Source: Vicinamibacterales bacterium (GTDB lineage: Bacteria > Acidobacteriota > Vicinamibacteria > Vicinamibacterales > UBA2999). Taken from it: a DNA stretch of 64,000 nt. Position numbers and translations under genes: made by a program. The stretch covers positions 62,001-126,000 of the forward strand of contig JAUXWO010000030.1 in assembly GCA_030680175.1 (NCBI GenBank), read 5' to 3'. The notes below the pieces were generated by a model that ran no database searches, was not told where the DNA came from, and saw nothing but the letters and a program-made list of their open reading frames with translations. Below, one piece after another: positions 17,131-25,567 of the stretch (position 1 is the first letter of the stretch; every line of letters starts with the position of its first letter).

Positions 17131-18017
17131 TCAAGAGCATGACGGGCTTCGCGTCCCGCACGCGAGACGACGACCGCGGCAGCCTCAGCGTGACGCTGCG
17201 GGCCGTGAACCACCGGTTCCTCGACCTGCAGGTGCGCCTGCCGGCCCAGCTCGCCGACCTCGAGCCGCAGGTGCGCGCGCAGGTGCAGCGCCGCCTCGCG
17301 CGCGGCCGCGTCGAGGTGGCCGTCTCGCTGCAGCTGCGGCAGGCCCCGGCCCCGCAGGTGGAGATCAACGAGGAGTTCGCCACGGCGCTCGCCGCCGTGG
17401 TCGAACAGGCGCGCGTGCGCGGCATCGTCACCGGGGGCCTGTCGGCCGGCGACCTGCTGCGGCTGCCGCAGGCGCTCGTCATCCGCGAGCGCGCCACCGA
17501 CACCGAGACGCTCGGCCAGGTGATGGCGTCGACGATGGAGGACGCGCTGGGGGCGGCGCTCGAGGAACTGGACGGCATGCGGACGCGGGAGGGCGCGCAC
17601 CTGGCGGCCGACCTCGACGCGCGCCTCGCGGAACTCGGCGCGTTGATCGACCGCGTGGCGGCGGCGGCCGAGGTGGGCCGGGTGCAGCTCGAGGCGCGGC
17701 TGCTCGAGCGCGTGCGCGAGCTGGCCGGGGCCATCCCGGTGGATTCGCAGGCCGTGTCGCAGGAGATCGTGCGCGTGGCGCAGCGGTCGGACATCACGGA
17801 GGAGATCACGCGGTTCCGCGGCCACCTCACCCACTGGACCTCGCTCGTGGCCATGGACGAGCCGTGCGGACGGAAGCTGGACTTCCTCCTGCAGGAGATG
17901 AACCGCGAGGTGAATACCATCGGCGCCAAAGCCGACGGCCTGCAGGTCTCGGAGCACATCATCCAGGCCAAGGCCGAGCTCGAGCGCATGAAGGAGCAGG
18001 TTCAGAATGTCGAGTAG
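17127..18017 (+). CDS. yicC: YicC family endoribonuclease
   Basis: The 296-residue protein starts MIKSMTGFASRTRDD, the hallmark N-terminus of the YicC/YloC family. It ends with the conserved block GRKLDFLLQEMNREVNTIGA followed by KAD. YicC of E. coli has been described as an RNase acting on small RNAs. Position directly before gmk is the usual arrangement in many bacteria. It overlaps msbA by 4 bases and gmk by 11 bases. Confidence 0.92.
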   Translation: MIKSMTGFASRTRDDDRGSLSVTLRAVNHRFLDLQVRLPAQLADLEPQVRAQVQRRLARGRVEVAVSLQLRQAPAPQVEINEEFATALAAVVEQARVRGIVTGGLSAGDLLRLPQALVIRERATDTETLGQVMASTMEDALGAALEELDGMRTREGAHLAADLDARLAELGALIDRVAAAAEVGRVQLEARLLERVRELAGAIPVDSQAVSQEIVRVAQRSDITEEITRFRGHLTHWTSLVAMDEPCGRKLDFLLQEMNREVNTIGAKADGLQVSEHIIQAKAELERMKEQVQNVE

Positions 18018-18642
18018 GCGGGGCCTGCTCTTCATCGTCTCGGCGCCGTCCGGCACGGGCAAGACGACGCTCGTCGAGCGGCTCGTCCAGATCCTGCCGA
18101 ACCTGCGGATGTCGCGGTCCTACACGTCGCGGCCCCTGCGCGCCGGCGAGCGTGACGGCGTCGACTATAATTTCATCAGCCGCGAGGCGTTCCACGCGAT
18201 GGTGGGGCGCCGCGAGTTCCTCGAGTGGGCCGACGTGTTCGGGAACTGCTACGGGACGTCGGCCGTGGATATCGAGCAGCTCCTCGTCGACGGGCAGGAC
18301 GTGGTGCTCGTGATCGACGTGCAGGGCGCGCGGCAGGTACGGCAGCGCGCCGTGGATCACACGGCGATCTTCGTGATGCCGCCCTCGTTCGAGATCCTCG
18401 AGCAACGGCTGCGCGGGCGCAGCAAGGACACCGAGGCGCAGATGCAGCGCCGTCTGGCCACTGCCAGGGCCGAGGTCGGCAGCTACGGCGAGTACGACTA
18501 CGTCGTCGTCAACGACCAGCTCGAGTCGACCGTCGTGCGGCTGCAGGAGATCATCGCGGCGGAACGGTCGCGGACGCACCGCATGCGCGGCGTCGCCGAA
18601 GCCGTCATCCGCACGTTCACGCGGTCGGCGAATCGCGAGTAG
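18007..18642 (+). CDS. gmk: Guanylate kinase
   Basis: It phosphorylates GMP to GDP. The 211 residues have the P-loop SAPSGTGKTTL (12-22), the GMP-binding SRSYTSRPLRAGERDGVDYNF region split by a few residues, and the RQRAVDHTAIFVMPPS segment. The last residues (ANRE) and the stop codon are encoded by the first units of a GCGAACC heptad array, so the C-terminus appears to have been set by the repeat. The rpoZ gene that commonly follows gmk is absent here. Confidence 0.94.
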   Translation: MSSRRGLLFIVSAPSGTGKTTLVERLVQILPNLRMSRSYTSRPLRAGERDGVDYNFISREAFHAMVGRREFLEWADVFGNCYGTSAVDIEQLLVDGQDVVLVIDVQGARQVRQRAVDHTAIFVMPPSFEILEQRLRGRSKDTEAQMQRRLATARAEVGSYGEYDYVVVNDQLESTVVRLQEIIAAERSRTHRMRGVAEAVIRTFTRSANRE

Positions 18643-18676
18643 CGAACCGCGAACCGCGAACCGCGAATAGCGACAA
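18628..18676. repeat. 7-bp tandem repeat array (GCGAACC type)
   Basis: Seven heptamers in a row: GCGAATC, GCGAGTA, GCGAACC three times, GCGAATA and GCGACAA. The gmk stop codon (18640-18642) lies inside the array. Only eight bases separate its end from the coaBC ATG. It shares its unit type with the arrays before sua5 (34229-34353) and fliE (59079-59177). Confidence 0.88.
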
Positions 18677-18684
18677 GGACCACC

Positions 18685-19905
18685 ATGGCTTCCATCGCCC
18701 TCGGCGTTACAGGCGGCATCGGCGCCTACAAGGCCGTCGAAGTGGCGCGCGGCCTGCAGAAGCACGGTCACGAGGTGACCGCGATCATGACGCGGTCGGC
18801 GCGGCGCTTCGTCGGCGAGGCGACGTTCGAGGCGATCACGCGGCGGCGCGTGATCACGAGCCAGTGGACGCCCGGGCTGAACGCCGACATCGAGCACATC
18901 GCGCTGGCGACGAGCATCGACCTGCTGCTCGTGGCGCCGGCCACCGCCAACACGATCGGCAAGTTCGCGCAGGGGCTGGCGGACGATTTTCTGTCGTCGC
19001 TCCACCTGGCGACGCGCGCGCCCGTGCTGATGGCGCCGGCCATGAACACCCACATGTTCGAGCACCCGGCCGTGGTCGAGAACCTGGCCCGCCTCCGGGC
19101 GCGCGGCGTGCAGTTCGTGGATCCCGGCGAGGGCTATCTGGCCTGCGGCTGGGTGGGGAAGGGGCGGCTCGCCGAGCCCGACGCGATCGTCGCGGCGGTG
19201 GAGCGGTTGCTGCGGCCGAAGGCCAGCACGCTGGTGGGGCGGCGCGTGCTCGTCACGGCGGGACCGACCTACGAGGATCTGGACCCGGTGCGCTACGTGG
19301 GCAACCGATCGAGCGGCCGCATGGGCTACGCCGTGGCCGGGGAGGCCGCGCGGCGGGGCGCCGAGGTGACGCTCGTGTCGGGCCCGAGCCGGCTGAGCGC
19401 GCCGCCCGGGACGACGCTGGTGGCCGTGCGGAGTGCGGCCGAGATGCACGAGGCGGTGATGGCACGCGCTGGGGAGGCGGATCTCGTGCTGATGGCGGCG
19501 GCCGTGGCTGATTACACGCCGGCCGCGACTGCGCCGCGCAAGATCGAGAAGCAGGACGGACCGCTGACGGTCACGCTGGTGCGCACGCGCGACATCCTGG
19601 CGGACCTCGGCCGGCTCCCGTCGCGGGCGTCGGGCCGGCCCGTGCTCGTGGGCTTCGCCGCCGAGACGCACGAGGTCGTGACGCGCGCCCAGGCCAAGCT
19701 CGCCAGAAAGGGCGCCGATCTGATCGTGGCCAACGACGTGTCGCGCGCCGACGCCGGGTTCGACGTCGAGACCAACGCCGTGACGCTCGTCGGCACGGAC
19801 GGCGTGGACGAGGTGCCGCTCCAGAGCAAGGCGGCCGTGGCCGCGCGCATCCTCGATCGCGTCGAGCTGCTCCTGGCCACGCCGTCGCTCGAGCCGCGGT
19901 CATGA
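18685..19905 (+). CDS. coaBC: Bifunctional phosphopantothenoylcysteine decarboxylase/synthetase
   Basis: It performs two coenzyme A steps. The N-terminal flavoprotein CoaC part has GVTGGIGAYKAVE (8-20), the PAMNTHMFEHP substrate segment and the catalytic Cys in GYLACGWVGKGRLAEPD. The C-terminal CoaB part has VLVTAGPTYEDLDPVRYV and NRSSGRMGYAVA. The 406-residue length is normal. CAAGGACCACC lies just before ATG 18685, giving a usable ribosome site beside the repeat array. The ATGA at its end overlaps the uracil-DNA glycosylase gene. Confidence 0.94.
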   Translation: MASIALGVTGGIGAYKAVEVARGLQKHGHEVTAIMTRSARRFVGEATFEAITRRRVITSQWTPGLNADIEHIALATSIDLLLVAPATANTIGKFAQGLADDFLSSLHLATRAPVLMAPAMNTHMFEHPAVVENLARLRARGVQFVDPGEGYLACGWVGKGRLAEPDAIVAAVERLLRPKASTLVGRRVLVTAGPTYEDLDPVRYVGNRSSGRMGYAVAGEAARRGAEVTLVSGPSRLSAPPGTTLVAVRSAAEMHEAVMARAGEADLVLMAAAVADYTPAATAPRKIEKQDGPLTVTLVRTRDILADLGRLPSRASGRPVLVGFAAETHEVVTRAQAKLARKGADLIVANDVSRADAGFDVETNAVTLVGTDGVDEVPLQSKAAVAARILDRVELLLATPSLEPRS

Positions 19906-20648
19906 GCGACCGCGACGACCTGGCGGCGCATCTCGACTACTTCGGGGCGCTCGGCGTGGCCGGCGTCAGCCGCGACCCGGCGTGGCGTACGCGCGCCCTC
20001 GAACCCGCACGCGCCGCCGCCCCTCCATCAGATCAGGACGCCATGCCCACGCCCGTCTCCAGCCTGCCCGAGCACGCGGCCTCGTCGCCACAGGCCGCGC
20101 TCGACGCCCTCCGCGAGGACATCGGCCCCGCCTGCACCCGCTGCAAGCTGCACACGCTCGGCCGCAGCCAGGTGGTGTTCGGCGTCGGGCACCCCAAGGC
20201 GCGGCTCATGTTCGTGGGCGAGGCGCCCGGCGAGGAAGAAGACAAGCGGGGCGAGCCGTTCGTGGGCCGCGCCGGGCAGTTGCTGACGCGCATCATCGAG
20301 GCCATCGGCCTCACGCGCGACCAGGTCTACATCGCCAACGTCATCAAGTGCCGGCCGCCGGGCAACCGCAACCCCGAGCCCGACGAGGTGGCGACGTGCG
20401 AGCCGTACCTGTTCCGGCAGATCGATGCCATCCAGCCGCGCGTGGTCGTGGCGCTCGGCAAGTTCGCCGCGCAGTCGCTGCTGCGCTCGGTCGAGCCCAT
20501 CTCGAAGATCCGCGGGCACGAGTTCGACTTCCGCGGCGCGACGCTCATCCCCACGTATCACCCCGCGTACCTGCTTCGGAACCCCTCGGCCAAGCGCGAG
20601 GTGTGGGACGACATGAAGAAGGTGCGGGCGATCCTGCAGGACGCCTGA
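19902..20648 (+). CDS. Uracil-DNA glycosylase, family 4 (iron-sulfur type)
   Basis: It removes uracil from DNA as the first step of base excision repair. Four cysteines (C78, C81, C150, C166) have the spacing of the 4Fe-4S-binding family. [20 protein letters not shown] (106-125) is the active-site motif 1, and [10 protein letters not shown] near the C-terminus is motif 2. About 45 N-terminal residues ([20 protein letters not shown]) precede the catalytic domain, a small helical extension. ATG 20043 would give a protein without it. The ATGA overlap with coaBC supports the longer form. Confidence 0.9.
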   Translation: MSDRDDLAAHLDYFGALGVAGVSRDPAWRTRALEPARAAAPPSDQDAMPTPVSSLPEHAASSPQAALDALREDIGPACTRCKLHTLGRSQVVFGVGHPKARLMFVGEAPGEEEDKRGEPFVGRAGQLLTRIIEAIGLTRDQVYIANVIKCRPPGNRNPEPDEVATCEPYLFRQIDAIQPRVVVALGKFAAQSLLRSVEPISKIRGHEFDFRGATLIPTYHPAYLLRNPSAKREVWDDMKKVRAILQDA

Positions 20649-20706
20649 GCATGAGGCGGCCGGCTTTCGGTTTTCAGCGTCCAGCTGGACGGCCCGCCGA
20701 GCGCCA

Positions 20707-23004
20707 GTGAGCGAGTCCCTGTTCGGCGACGCGCCGGCACGCCTGGTCTCGGTGGCGGTGCCCGTGCCCGCCCTCGCGCTCCTGACGTACCGCGTGCCCG
20801 AGGCGTGGCCGATGCCCGCGGTCGGCGCGCGCGTCCGCGCGCCGCTCGGCCCGCGCACGGTGACGGGCATCGTGATGGCCCTCAGTCCCCCGGCGCCGGA
20901 GGGCGTCGCGCTGCGCGCGCTCACGGAGCTGCTGGACCCCGAACCCTTCCTGCCCGCCTCGGTCGTGTCGCTCGCGCAGTGGGTGGCGGAGTACTACCTG
21001 TCGGGTCCGGGCGAGGCGCTGCAGGCGGCGATGCCGCCGCGCGGCCTCACGAGCCAGCCCGCGGTGTTCCGCACGGTGCGTGTCGTGGCGCTCACGGCGC
21101 AGGGGCATGACGTGGCGGATCAGAGCGAAGCCGGCCCGCGGTGCGTGAGCGACGAGGACAAGGGCGGCATGAAGCTCGGGGCGCGGCAGCGGGAGGCGCT
21201 GCTGATCCTGCGCGGCGCGCCGCAGGGGCTCCCGGCCCCGGCGCTGGCCGACCGCGGCGTCTCGTCGAGCGTCGTCAGCCGGCTGGCGGCGCTGGGCCTC
21301 GTGAGCGTACGGCAGGAGGCCGTGGATCGCGATCCGTTCGCGGGCACGGGCGTCGTGCTGGGCGGCGTGACGCACGACCCGGCGCGCGCGCTGACCGGGG
21401 AGCAGACGGACGGGCTGGCCACGCTCACCGCGCAGGCGGACATCGGCGGCTTCCAGGTGACGCTGCTGCACGGGGTGACGGGCAGCGGCAAGACGGAGAT
21501 CTACCTGCGGCTGGCGGCGCATGTCCGCGCGCAGGGGCGCGGCGTGCTGCTGCTCGTGCCCGAGATTGCGCTGACGCCGGCGGTGGCGGCGCTCTTCCGG
21601 TCGCGGTTCGGCGCAAGCGTGGCGATCCAGCACAGCGGGCTCTCCGACGGCGAGCGCCACGATCAGTGGCACCGCATCCGCCAGGGCCAGGTCGACATCG
21701 TCGTCGGCACGCGGTCGGCGGTGTTCACGCCGATCAGGAACCTGGGGCTGCTGATCGTCGACGAGGAGCACGACACCTCGTACAAGCAGGAGGAGAGCCC
21801 GCGGTATCACGGGCGCGACGTGGCGGTGATGCGCGGCAAGATCGAGGGTGCGCTGGTGGTGCTAGGGTCGGCCACGCCGTCGATGGAGTCGTATCAGAAC
21901 GCGAAGGCCGGGCGCTATGCGCGCGTGACGCTCGAGCGGCGCGTGCTCGATCGCCCGCTGGCCCGCGTGTCGGTCGTGGACATGAAGACCGAGTACGCCG
22001 AGCGCGGGCCCGACGTCGTGATCAGCCGCGCGCTGGCCGAGGCGCTCGAGGCGCGGATGGCGCGGCAGGAGCAGGCGCTCGTGCTGCTGAATCGCCGCGG
22101 CTATGCGGCGGCCGTCTTCTGCCGGCAGTGCGGCGGGTCGATGGACTGCCCGAACTGCAGCGTCTCGCTGACGGTGCACACGGCGCGGCAGGACTGGCGG
22201 GCGCGGTGCCACTACTGCAACTATACGCGGCTCGTGCCGAAGACGTGCCCGACGTGCGCGGCGCCCTACATGGAGCACATCGGCTTCGGGACCGAGCGGG
22301 TCGAAGCGGAGCTGCGTCAGCTGCTGCCCGAGGCGCGCCTCGCCCGGATCGATCGCGACAGCATCCGCAAGAAGGGGAGCCTGACGGACTTGCTCGGCCG
22401 CTTCGCGCGGCGCGAGCTCGACGTGCTGGTGGGCACGCAGATGATCGCCAAGGGCCACGACTTCCCGGAGGTGACGCTGGTGGGCGTCATCTCGGCGGAT
22501 GTCGGCCTCGGCCTCGCGGACTTCCGGGCGGCGGAGCGGACGTTTCAGCTGCTGACGCAGGTGGCGGGCCGCGCCGGGCGCGGCACGCAGCAGGGCGAGG
22601 CGATCATCCAGACGATCTACCCCGACCACTACAGCATCCGGCTGGCGTGCGTGCAGGAGTACGCGGGCTTCTTCGATCGCGAGATCGAGTTCCGCACCGC
22701 GATGCGGTATCCGCCGCTCGTGGCGATGGTGAACGTGCTGACGCGCGGGCCGAGCCTGGAGAGCGCGCTCGAAGCGGCGGGGGAGCTGGCGCGCCGCGTC
22801 CGTGCCGGCGCGCGCGAGGGGTTCGTCGTCCTGGGACCGGCGGTGGCGCCGATGACGCGGCTGCGTGGCGAGTACCGGGTGCAGTTCTTCCTGAAGGGCC
22901 GGCACCGCGGCCAGATGCGCGAGGCCCTGGCGGCCGCGCTGGCCACGCTGCCGGAACTGGCCCGGCGCGTGACGGTGGACGTGGACCCGCTGAGCGTCCT
23001 GTAG
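20707..23004 (+). CDS. priA: Primosomal protein N' (replication restart helicase PriA)
   Basis: It reloads the replisome at stalled forks. The 765-residue protein has the N-terminal DNA-binding domain and Walker A GVTGSGKTEIYLR (about 257-269). The DEEH box lies in DEEHDTSYKQEESPRYHGRD. A paired zinc-binding region holds eight cysteines between about 470 and 520 (CRQCGGSMDCPNC, CHYCNY, CPTC). The helicase C-terminal motif QVAGRAGRG follows. GTG 20707 gives the usual N-terminus. The 58-base gap from the glycosylase gene holds nothing recognisable. Confidence 0.94.
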   Translation: MSESLFGDAPARLVSVAVPVPALALLTYRVPEAWPMPAVGARVRAPLGPRTVTGIVMALSPPAPEGVALRALTELLDPEPFLPASVVSLAQWVAEYYLSGPGEALQAAMPPRGLTSQPAVFRTVRVVALTAQGHDVADQSEAGPRCVSDEDKGGMKLGARQREALLILRGAPQGLPAPALADRGVSSSVVSRLAALGLVSVRQEAVDRDPFAGTGVVLGGVTHDPARALTGEQTDGLATLTAQADIGGFQVTLLHGVTGSGKTEIYLRLAAHVRAQGRGVLLLVPEIALTPAVAALFRSRFGASVAIQHSGLSDGERHDQWHRIRQGQVDIVVGTRSAVFTPIRNLGLLIVDEEHDTSYKQEESPRYHGRDVAVMRGKIEGALVVLGSATPSMESYQNAKAGRYARVTLERRVLDRPLARVSVVDMKTEYAERGPDVVISRALAEALEARMARQEQALVLLNRRGYAAAVFCRQCGGSMDCPNCSVSLTVHTARQDWRARCHYCNYTRLVPKTCPTCAAPYMEHIGFGTERVEAELRQLLPEARLARIDRDSIRKKGSLTDLLGRFARRELDVLVGTQMIAKGHDFPEVTLVGVISADVGLGLADFRAAERTFQLLTQVAGRAGRGTQQGEAIIQTIYPDHYSIRLACVQEYAGFFDREIEFRTAMRYPPLVAMVNVLTRGPSLESALEAAGELARRVRAGAREGFVVLGPAVAPMTRLRGEYRVQFFLKGRHRGQMREALAAALATLPELARRVTVDVDPLSVL

Positions 23005-23032
23005 CCGACGAAGCGCGAGGCGCCGCTGAGGT

Positions 23033-23218
23033 CTAGCTGGGGGCCGCTTCCTCAATCAGCTCGCGATTTGCCTGCAGCACCATCTCAACGGCTTCCTGAA
23101 GGTTGGCGCGGGCTTCCTCGAGCGTCGCTCCTTGAGTATTCGCACCAGGAAGTTCTTCGACGAACCCAATGTAGCCTTCGGGCACTTTGCGAAAGACTGC
23201 CGTGAAGTGGAGGTCCAT
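23033..23218 (-). CDS. HicB-like protein, no HicA partner visible
   Basis: A 61-residue protein beginning MDLHFTAVFRKVPEGYIGFV, then EELPGANTQGATLEEARANL. This is the compact HicB/UPF0150 fold found in antitoxins that neutralise the HicA mRNA interferase. The frame is open farther upstream (to 23407), but the added part looks non-coding and would overlap the next gene. No HicA-like ORF (about 60-80 residues with a double-stranded-RNA-binding fold) is adjacent on either side. It may be a solitary regulator or the remnant of a toxin-antitoxin pair. Confidence 0.72.
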   Translation of the reverse strand: MDLHFTAVFRKVPEGYIGFVEELPGANTQGATLEEARANLQEAVEMVLQANRELIEEAAPS

Positions 23219-23363
23219 GCCGCCATGGTACGCCCCATTGGCAACGAGGCCTGCCATGGCTTGCAGCCGGCCGCGGTGCGGGCGACAATGGGCCGCCTCG
23301 GCGGCCGCCTGGGCGGCACCGCACGGCAGAAGCCGTGACACATGAGACACGAAAGGCGCACAG

Positions 23364-23717
23364 ATGACCGCGCGTGAGGTTCTCGAGGAGTGGATTCGGC
23401 GGTTCAACGCCGCGGACCCGGACGGGCTCGCTCAGCTCTACCATGAGGATGCGGTGAACCATCAGGTCACCACGGACCCGATTCGGGGCCGGGACGCCAT
23501 CCGCGCGATGTTTGCCCGAGAGTTCGCGGCGGCGACGATGGTGTGCATTCCGGAGGCCATCCACGAGGCGGGTGAGGTCATCGCCCTTGAATGGCGGGAT
23601 CCCCTCGGCTTGCGGGGATGCGGCTTCTTCACGATCAGAGACGGCCTGATTGTCTTTCAGCGAGGCTACTGGGACAGGCTGTCGTTCCTGAAGATGCACG
23701 GCCTTCCCATCGAGTAG
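23364..23717 (+). CDS. SnoaL-like / nuclear transport factor 2 family protein
   Basis: A 117-residue cone-shaped-barrel protein. It starts TAREVLEEWIRRFNAADPDG and has LYHEDAVNHQVTTDPIRGRD followed by FAREF, the standard layout of small NTF2-like proteins. Such proteins bind or isomerise small hydrophobic molecules, but the family is too diverse to name a substrate. The ending FQRGYWDRLSFLKMHGLPIE resembles stand-alone SnoaL-like proteins. It sits alone between hicB and PAP2, in a patch of accessory genes. Confidence 0.75.
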   Translation: MTAREVLEEWIRRFNAADPDGLAQLYHEDAVNHQVTTDPIRGRDAIRAMFAREFAAATMVCIPEAIHEAGEVIALEWRDPLGLRGCGFFTIRDGLIVFQRGYWDRLSFLKMHGLPIE

Positions 23718-23771
23718 CGGACACTGAGCGAGCCTCCACGCCACCCCATCGTCGCCGTCCTCGACTGGGAT

Positions 23772-24518
23772 ATGGTCGCCCGGTCCCTGGCGCAGCCATA
23801 CCGGGTGCCCCTCTCGATGATCCTGCTCTTCGGGTTGGTGCCCCTCTACATCCTGGTTCCGGCGTTCTTTCCGCCCGCGACGCGGCACGTGCCCGCACTG
23901 GCCCTCGATCGCGCCCTGCCTCTGGTCCCATCCTGGGCCCTTGTGTATGGCGCGCTCTACCTGTTCCTGATTCTGCTTCCCGTGTTCGTCGTGCGGCAGG
24001 ACGCGCTCATCCGGCGCACCTTCCAGGCCTATCTGCTGATCTGGATCACGGCATACGTCTGCTTCTTCGTGGTCTATCCGACGGTGGCACCTCGGCCCGA
24101 CCTCGTGAGCGGGACAGGATTCGGCGTGTGGGGTCTGCGTACCCTCTACGCCGCCGACCCTCCCTACAACTGCTTTCCGTCGCTCCACGTCGCGCATTCC
24201 TTCGTGTCTGCGCTCGCGTGTGCCCGGGTGCATCGCCGGCTGGGACTCATCGCGCTGATCGCCGCGACGCTCGTGGCCCTCTCGACGCTGTTCACCAAGC
24301 AGCACTACGTGCTGGATGTGGTGGCGGGTGTCGCCCTCGCCTGCGTGGCCTCCAGCATCTTTCTGCGCGGTGGCGCCACCGATCACGTGTCCGAGTTCGA
24401 CAGGCAGGCGGCCCCCGCCCTCGCGCTGGCGGTCAGCGCCGTCGTCGCTGCCGGGCTCGCGGTCGCATGGCTGGCCTACGCCTGGGGCGGCGAGACGCAG
24501 TTCACCTTCGGCCCCTGA
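23772..24518 (+). CDS. PAP2 superfamily membrane phosphatase or phosphotransferase
   Basis: A 248-residue protein with about six transmembrane segments. CFPSLHVAHSF (about residues 136-146) matches the central PSxH motif, and TKQHYVLDVVAG (about 176-187) matches the third motif with the catalytic His and Asp. The PSLHV form and the spacing resemble the inositol-phosphotransferase Aur1/Ipt1 branch rather than classical phosphatidic acid phosphatase. It probably acts on a lipid phosphate at the inner membrane. The substrate is unknown. Confidence 0.82.
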   Translation: MVARSLAQPYRVPLSMILLFGLVPLYILVPAFFPPATRHVPALALDRALPLVPSWALVYGALYLFLILLPVFVVRQDALIRRTFQAYLLIWITAYVCFFVVYPTVAPRPDLVSGTGFGVWGLRTLYAADPPYNCFPSLHVAHSFVSALACARVHRRLGLIALIAATLVALSTLFTKQHYVLDVVAGVALACVASSIFLRGGATDHVSEFDRQAAPALALAVSAVVAAGLAVAWLAYAWGGETQFTFGP

Positions 24519-24633
24519 GCGTCACGTCGGCGGAACCGTCGACGTGCCGCCCACACCCGGCGGCACCGGGCTCTTGCGCGACCTGCCGCTCACGGGTAAG
24601 GTGACACGCGGCAAACGCCGAAAGGGGAGCAGC

Positions 24634-24687
24634 ATGACCACCGCTGACACCCGAGGCTGCTTCCACGCGCGGCAGTGTTGTTTTTGA
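24634..24687 (+). CDS. Possible 17-residue Cys-rich leader peptide
   Basis: An ATG at 24634 follows a strong purine run (AAAGGGGAGCAGC). The reading MTTADTRGCFHARQCCF ends with TGA at 24685-24687. The stop overlaps the GAGGT that serves as ribosome site of the cupin gene, so translation of the two would be coupled. Three of the last nine residues are Cys, with a CysCys pair near the end. Cys-rich upstream peptides that sense cysteine supply are known in mycobacteria; applying that here is inference. It is too short for homology. Confidence 0.4.
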   Translation: MTTADTRGCFHARQCCF

Positions 24688-24697
24688 GGTGACCCCC

Positions 24698-25300
24698 GTG
24701 ATTCAAGTTGGCTTCGAGACGACGGACCCCTTCACGCAAACGCGATCGGTGATCATCAAGGGGGCGACGGAGACGGGCGGGCGAGGCTGGGTCATCGAGG
24801 TCCACTGCCCTGACGGAGCACCGCCCGTGGTTCTGGAGCACGTCCACCTCACGTGGTCCGAGACGTTCGAGATCCTCCAGGGGACCGCCGCGTACACGCT
24901 CGGCGGTGAGCAACATGCCCTGAAGGCAGGGGAGACCGTCCTCATGCCTCCCGGTGTCTCCCACATTCATCCCTGGAACACTGGCGCCGGGGTCATGGTG
25001 TATCGCCAGACCACCGACTTCGGAGAGGCCACCCCGGGCGCCGTACAGGACGTATTGGGGGCGTTCGCGACGATCAACGGGCTGGCTCGAGAAGGCCGAA
25101 TCGGGAAGAAAGGGCTCCCGAAGAACCCCCTGCAGTTTGCAGCAACCCTCCGAACCCTGACGAAGTACGGCGGCTTCGACGCCGCGGTGCCCATCCCCAT
25201 TCAGCGTGTGCTGAGCGCAACGTTGGGTCGCGTGGCCGAGGCCGTTGGCTACCGGGGCGTCTATGAGCGCTACTTGCAGCCGCCGCCCGGCAGTGGCTGA
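24698..25300 (+). CDS. Cupin-domain protein
   Basis: A protein of about 200 residues with a cupin_2 barrel in its first half. The barrel includes VHLTWSETFEILQGTAAYTL and then AGETVLMPPGVSHIHPWNTG, which supplies His residues of a metal site. The C-terminal half is helical and unassigned. GTG 24698 is favoured over the in-frame GTG 24689 because GAGGT lies 7 bases before it. It may bind a metal and a small ligand; the reaction is unknown. The start is embedded in the end of a possible Cys-rich leader ORF. Confidence 0.75.
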   Translation: MIQVGFETTDPFTQTRSVIIKGATETGGRGWVIEVHCPDGAPPVVLEHVHLTWSETFEILQGTAAYTLGGEQHALKAGETVLMPPGVSHIHPWNTGAGVMVYRQTTDFGEATPGAVQDVLGAFATINGLAREGRIGKKGLPKNPLQFAATLRTLTKYGGFDAAVPIPIQRVLSATLGRVAEAVGYRGVYERYLQPPPGSG

Positions 25301-25315
25301 TACCGAGGCCGGTGT

Positions 25316-25414
25316 GAGGGAGCCGTGCTCGTCACGAGGCTGGCGCGGGGCAAGGCCATCCTCCCCGAGCGTCCCCGCACACGCGTCACTCCGCCCTGAG
25401 AGCGCCACCGCGGG
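25316..25414 (+). pseudogene. Duplicated fragment: 3' end of a YdeI-like gene with its flank
   Basis: The reading LVTRLARGKAILPERPRTRV, then TPP and stop at 25397-25399, nearly matches the C-terminus of the intact YdeI-family gene ending at 26794 (LVAMLARGETIIPERPRTRV, TPP). The similarity continues past the stop codon into GCGCCACCGCGGG, which in the intact copy encodes the end of the convergent permease gene. In this copy two extra bases after the stop break that frame. So about 85 bp spanning a convergent gene junction has been copied here and decayed. Confidence 0.75.
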
Positions 25415-25416
25415 CC

Positions 25417-25521
25417 GTCGTCGACAGCGCGTGCGGGTACGCGGCGCTCAGCCTCATGGAGCCCGGGGCGGCGGTGCTGAGTGTCGAATTCAAGGTGCAC
25501 CTCCTGGCGCCCGCGCGCGGT
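25417..25521 (+). pseudogene. Fragment of a PaaI-like (hotdog) thioesterase
   Basis: The frame from 25417 reads VVDSACGYAALSLMEPGAAV, then LSVEFKVHLLAPARGD. This resembles the core helix and strand of PaaI-family thioesterases (DSACGYAALTLM... and EFKINLLAPARG-like). No start, N-terminal part or C-terminal strand remains; after ARGD the frame reads non-protein-like sequence. It directly abuts the YdeI-like fragment, so the region is a patchwork of gene pieces. Confidence 0.6.
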
Positions 25522-25567
25522 GACGTGTGCCGGCTGACCGGCCAGGAAGGCGCGGTGCACGCTCAGT

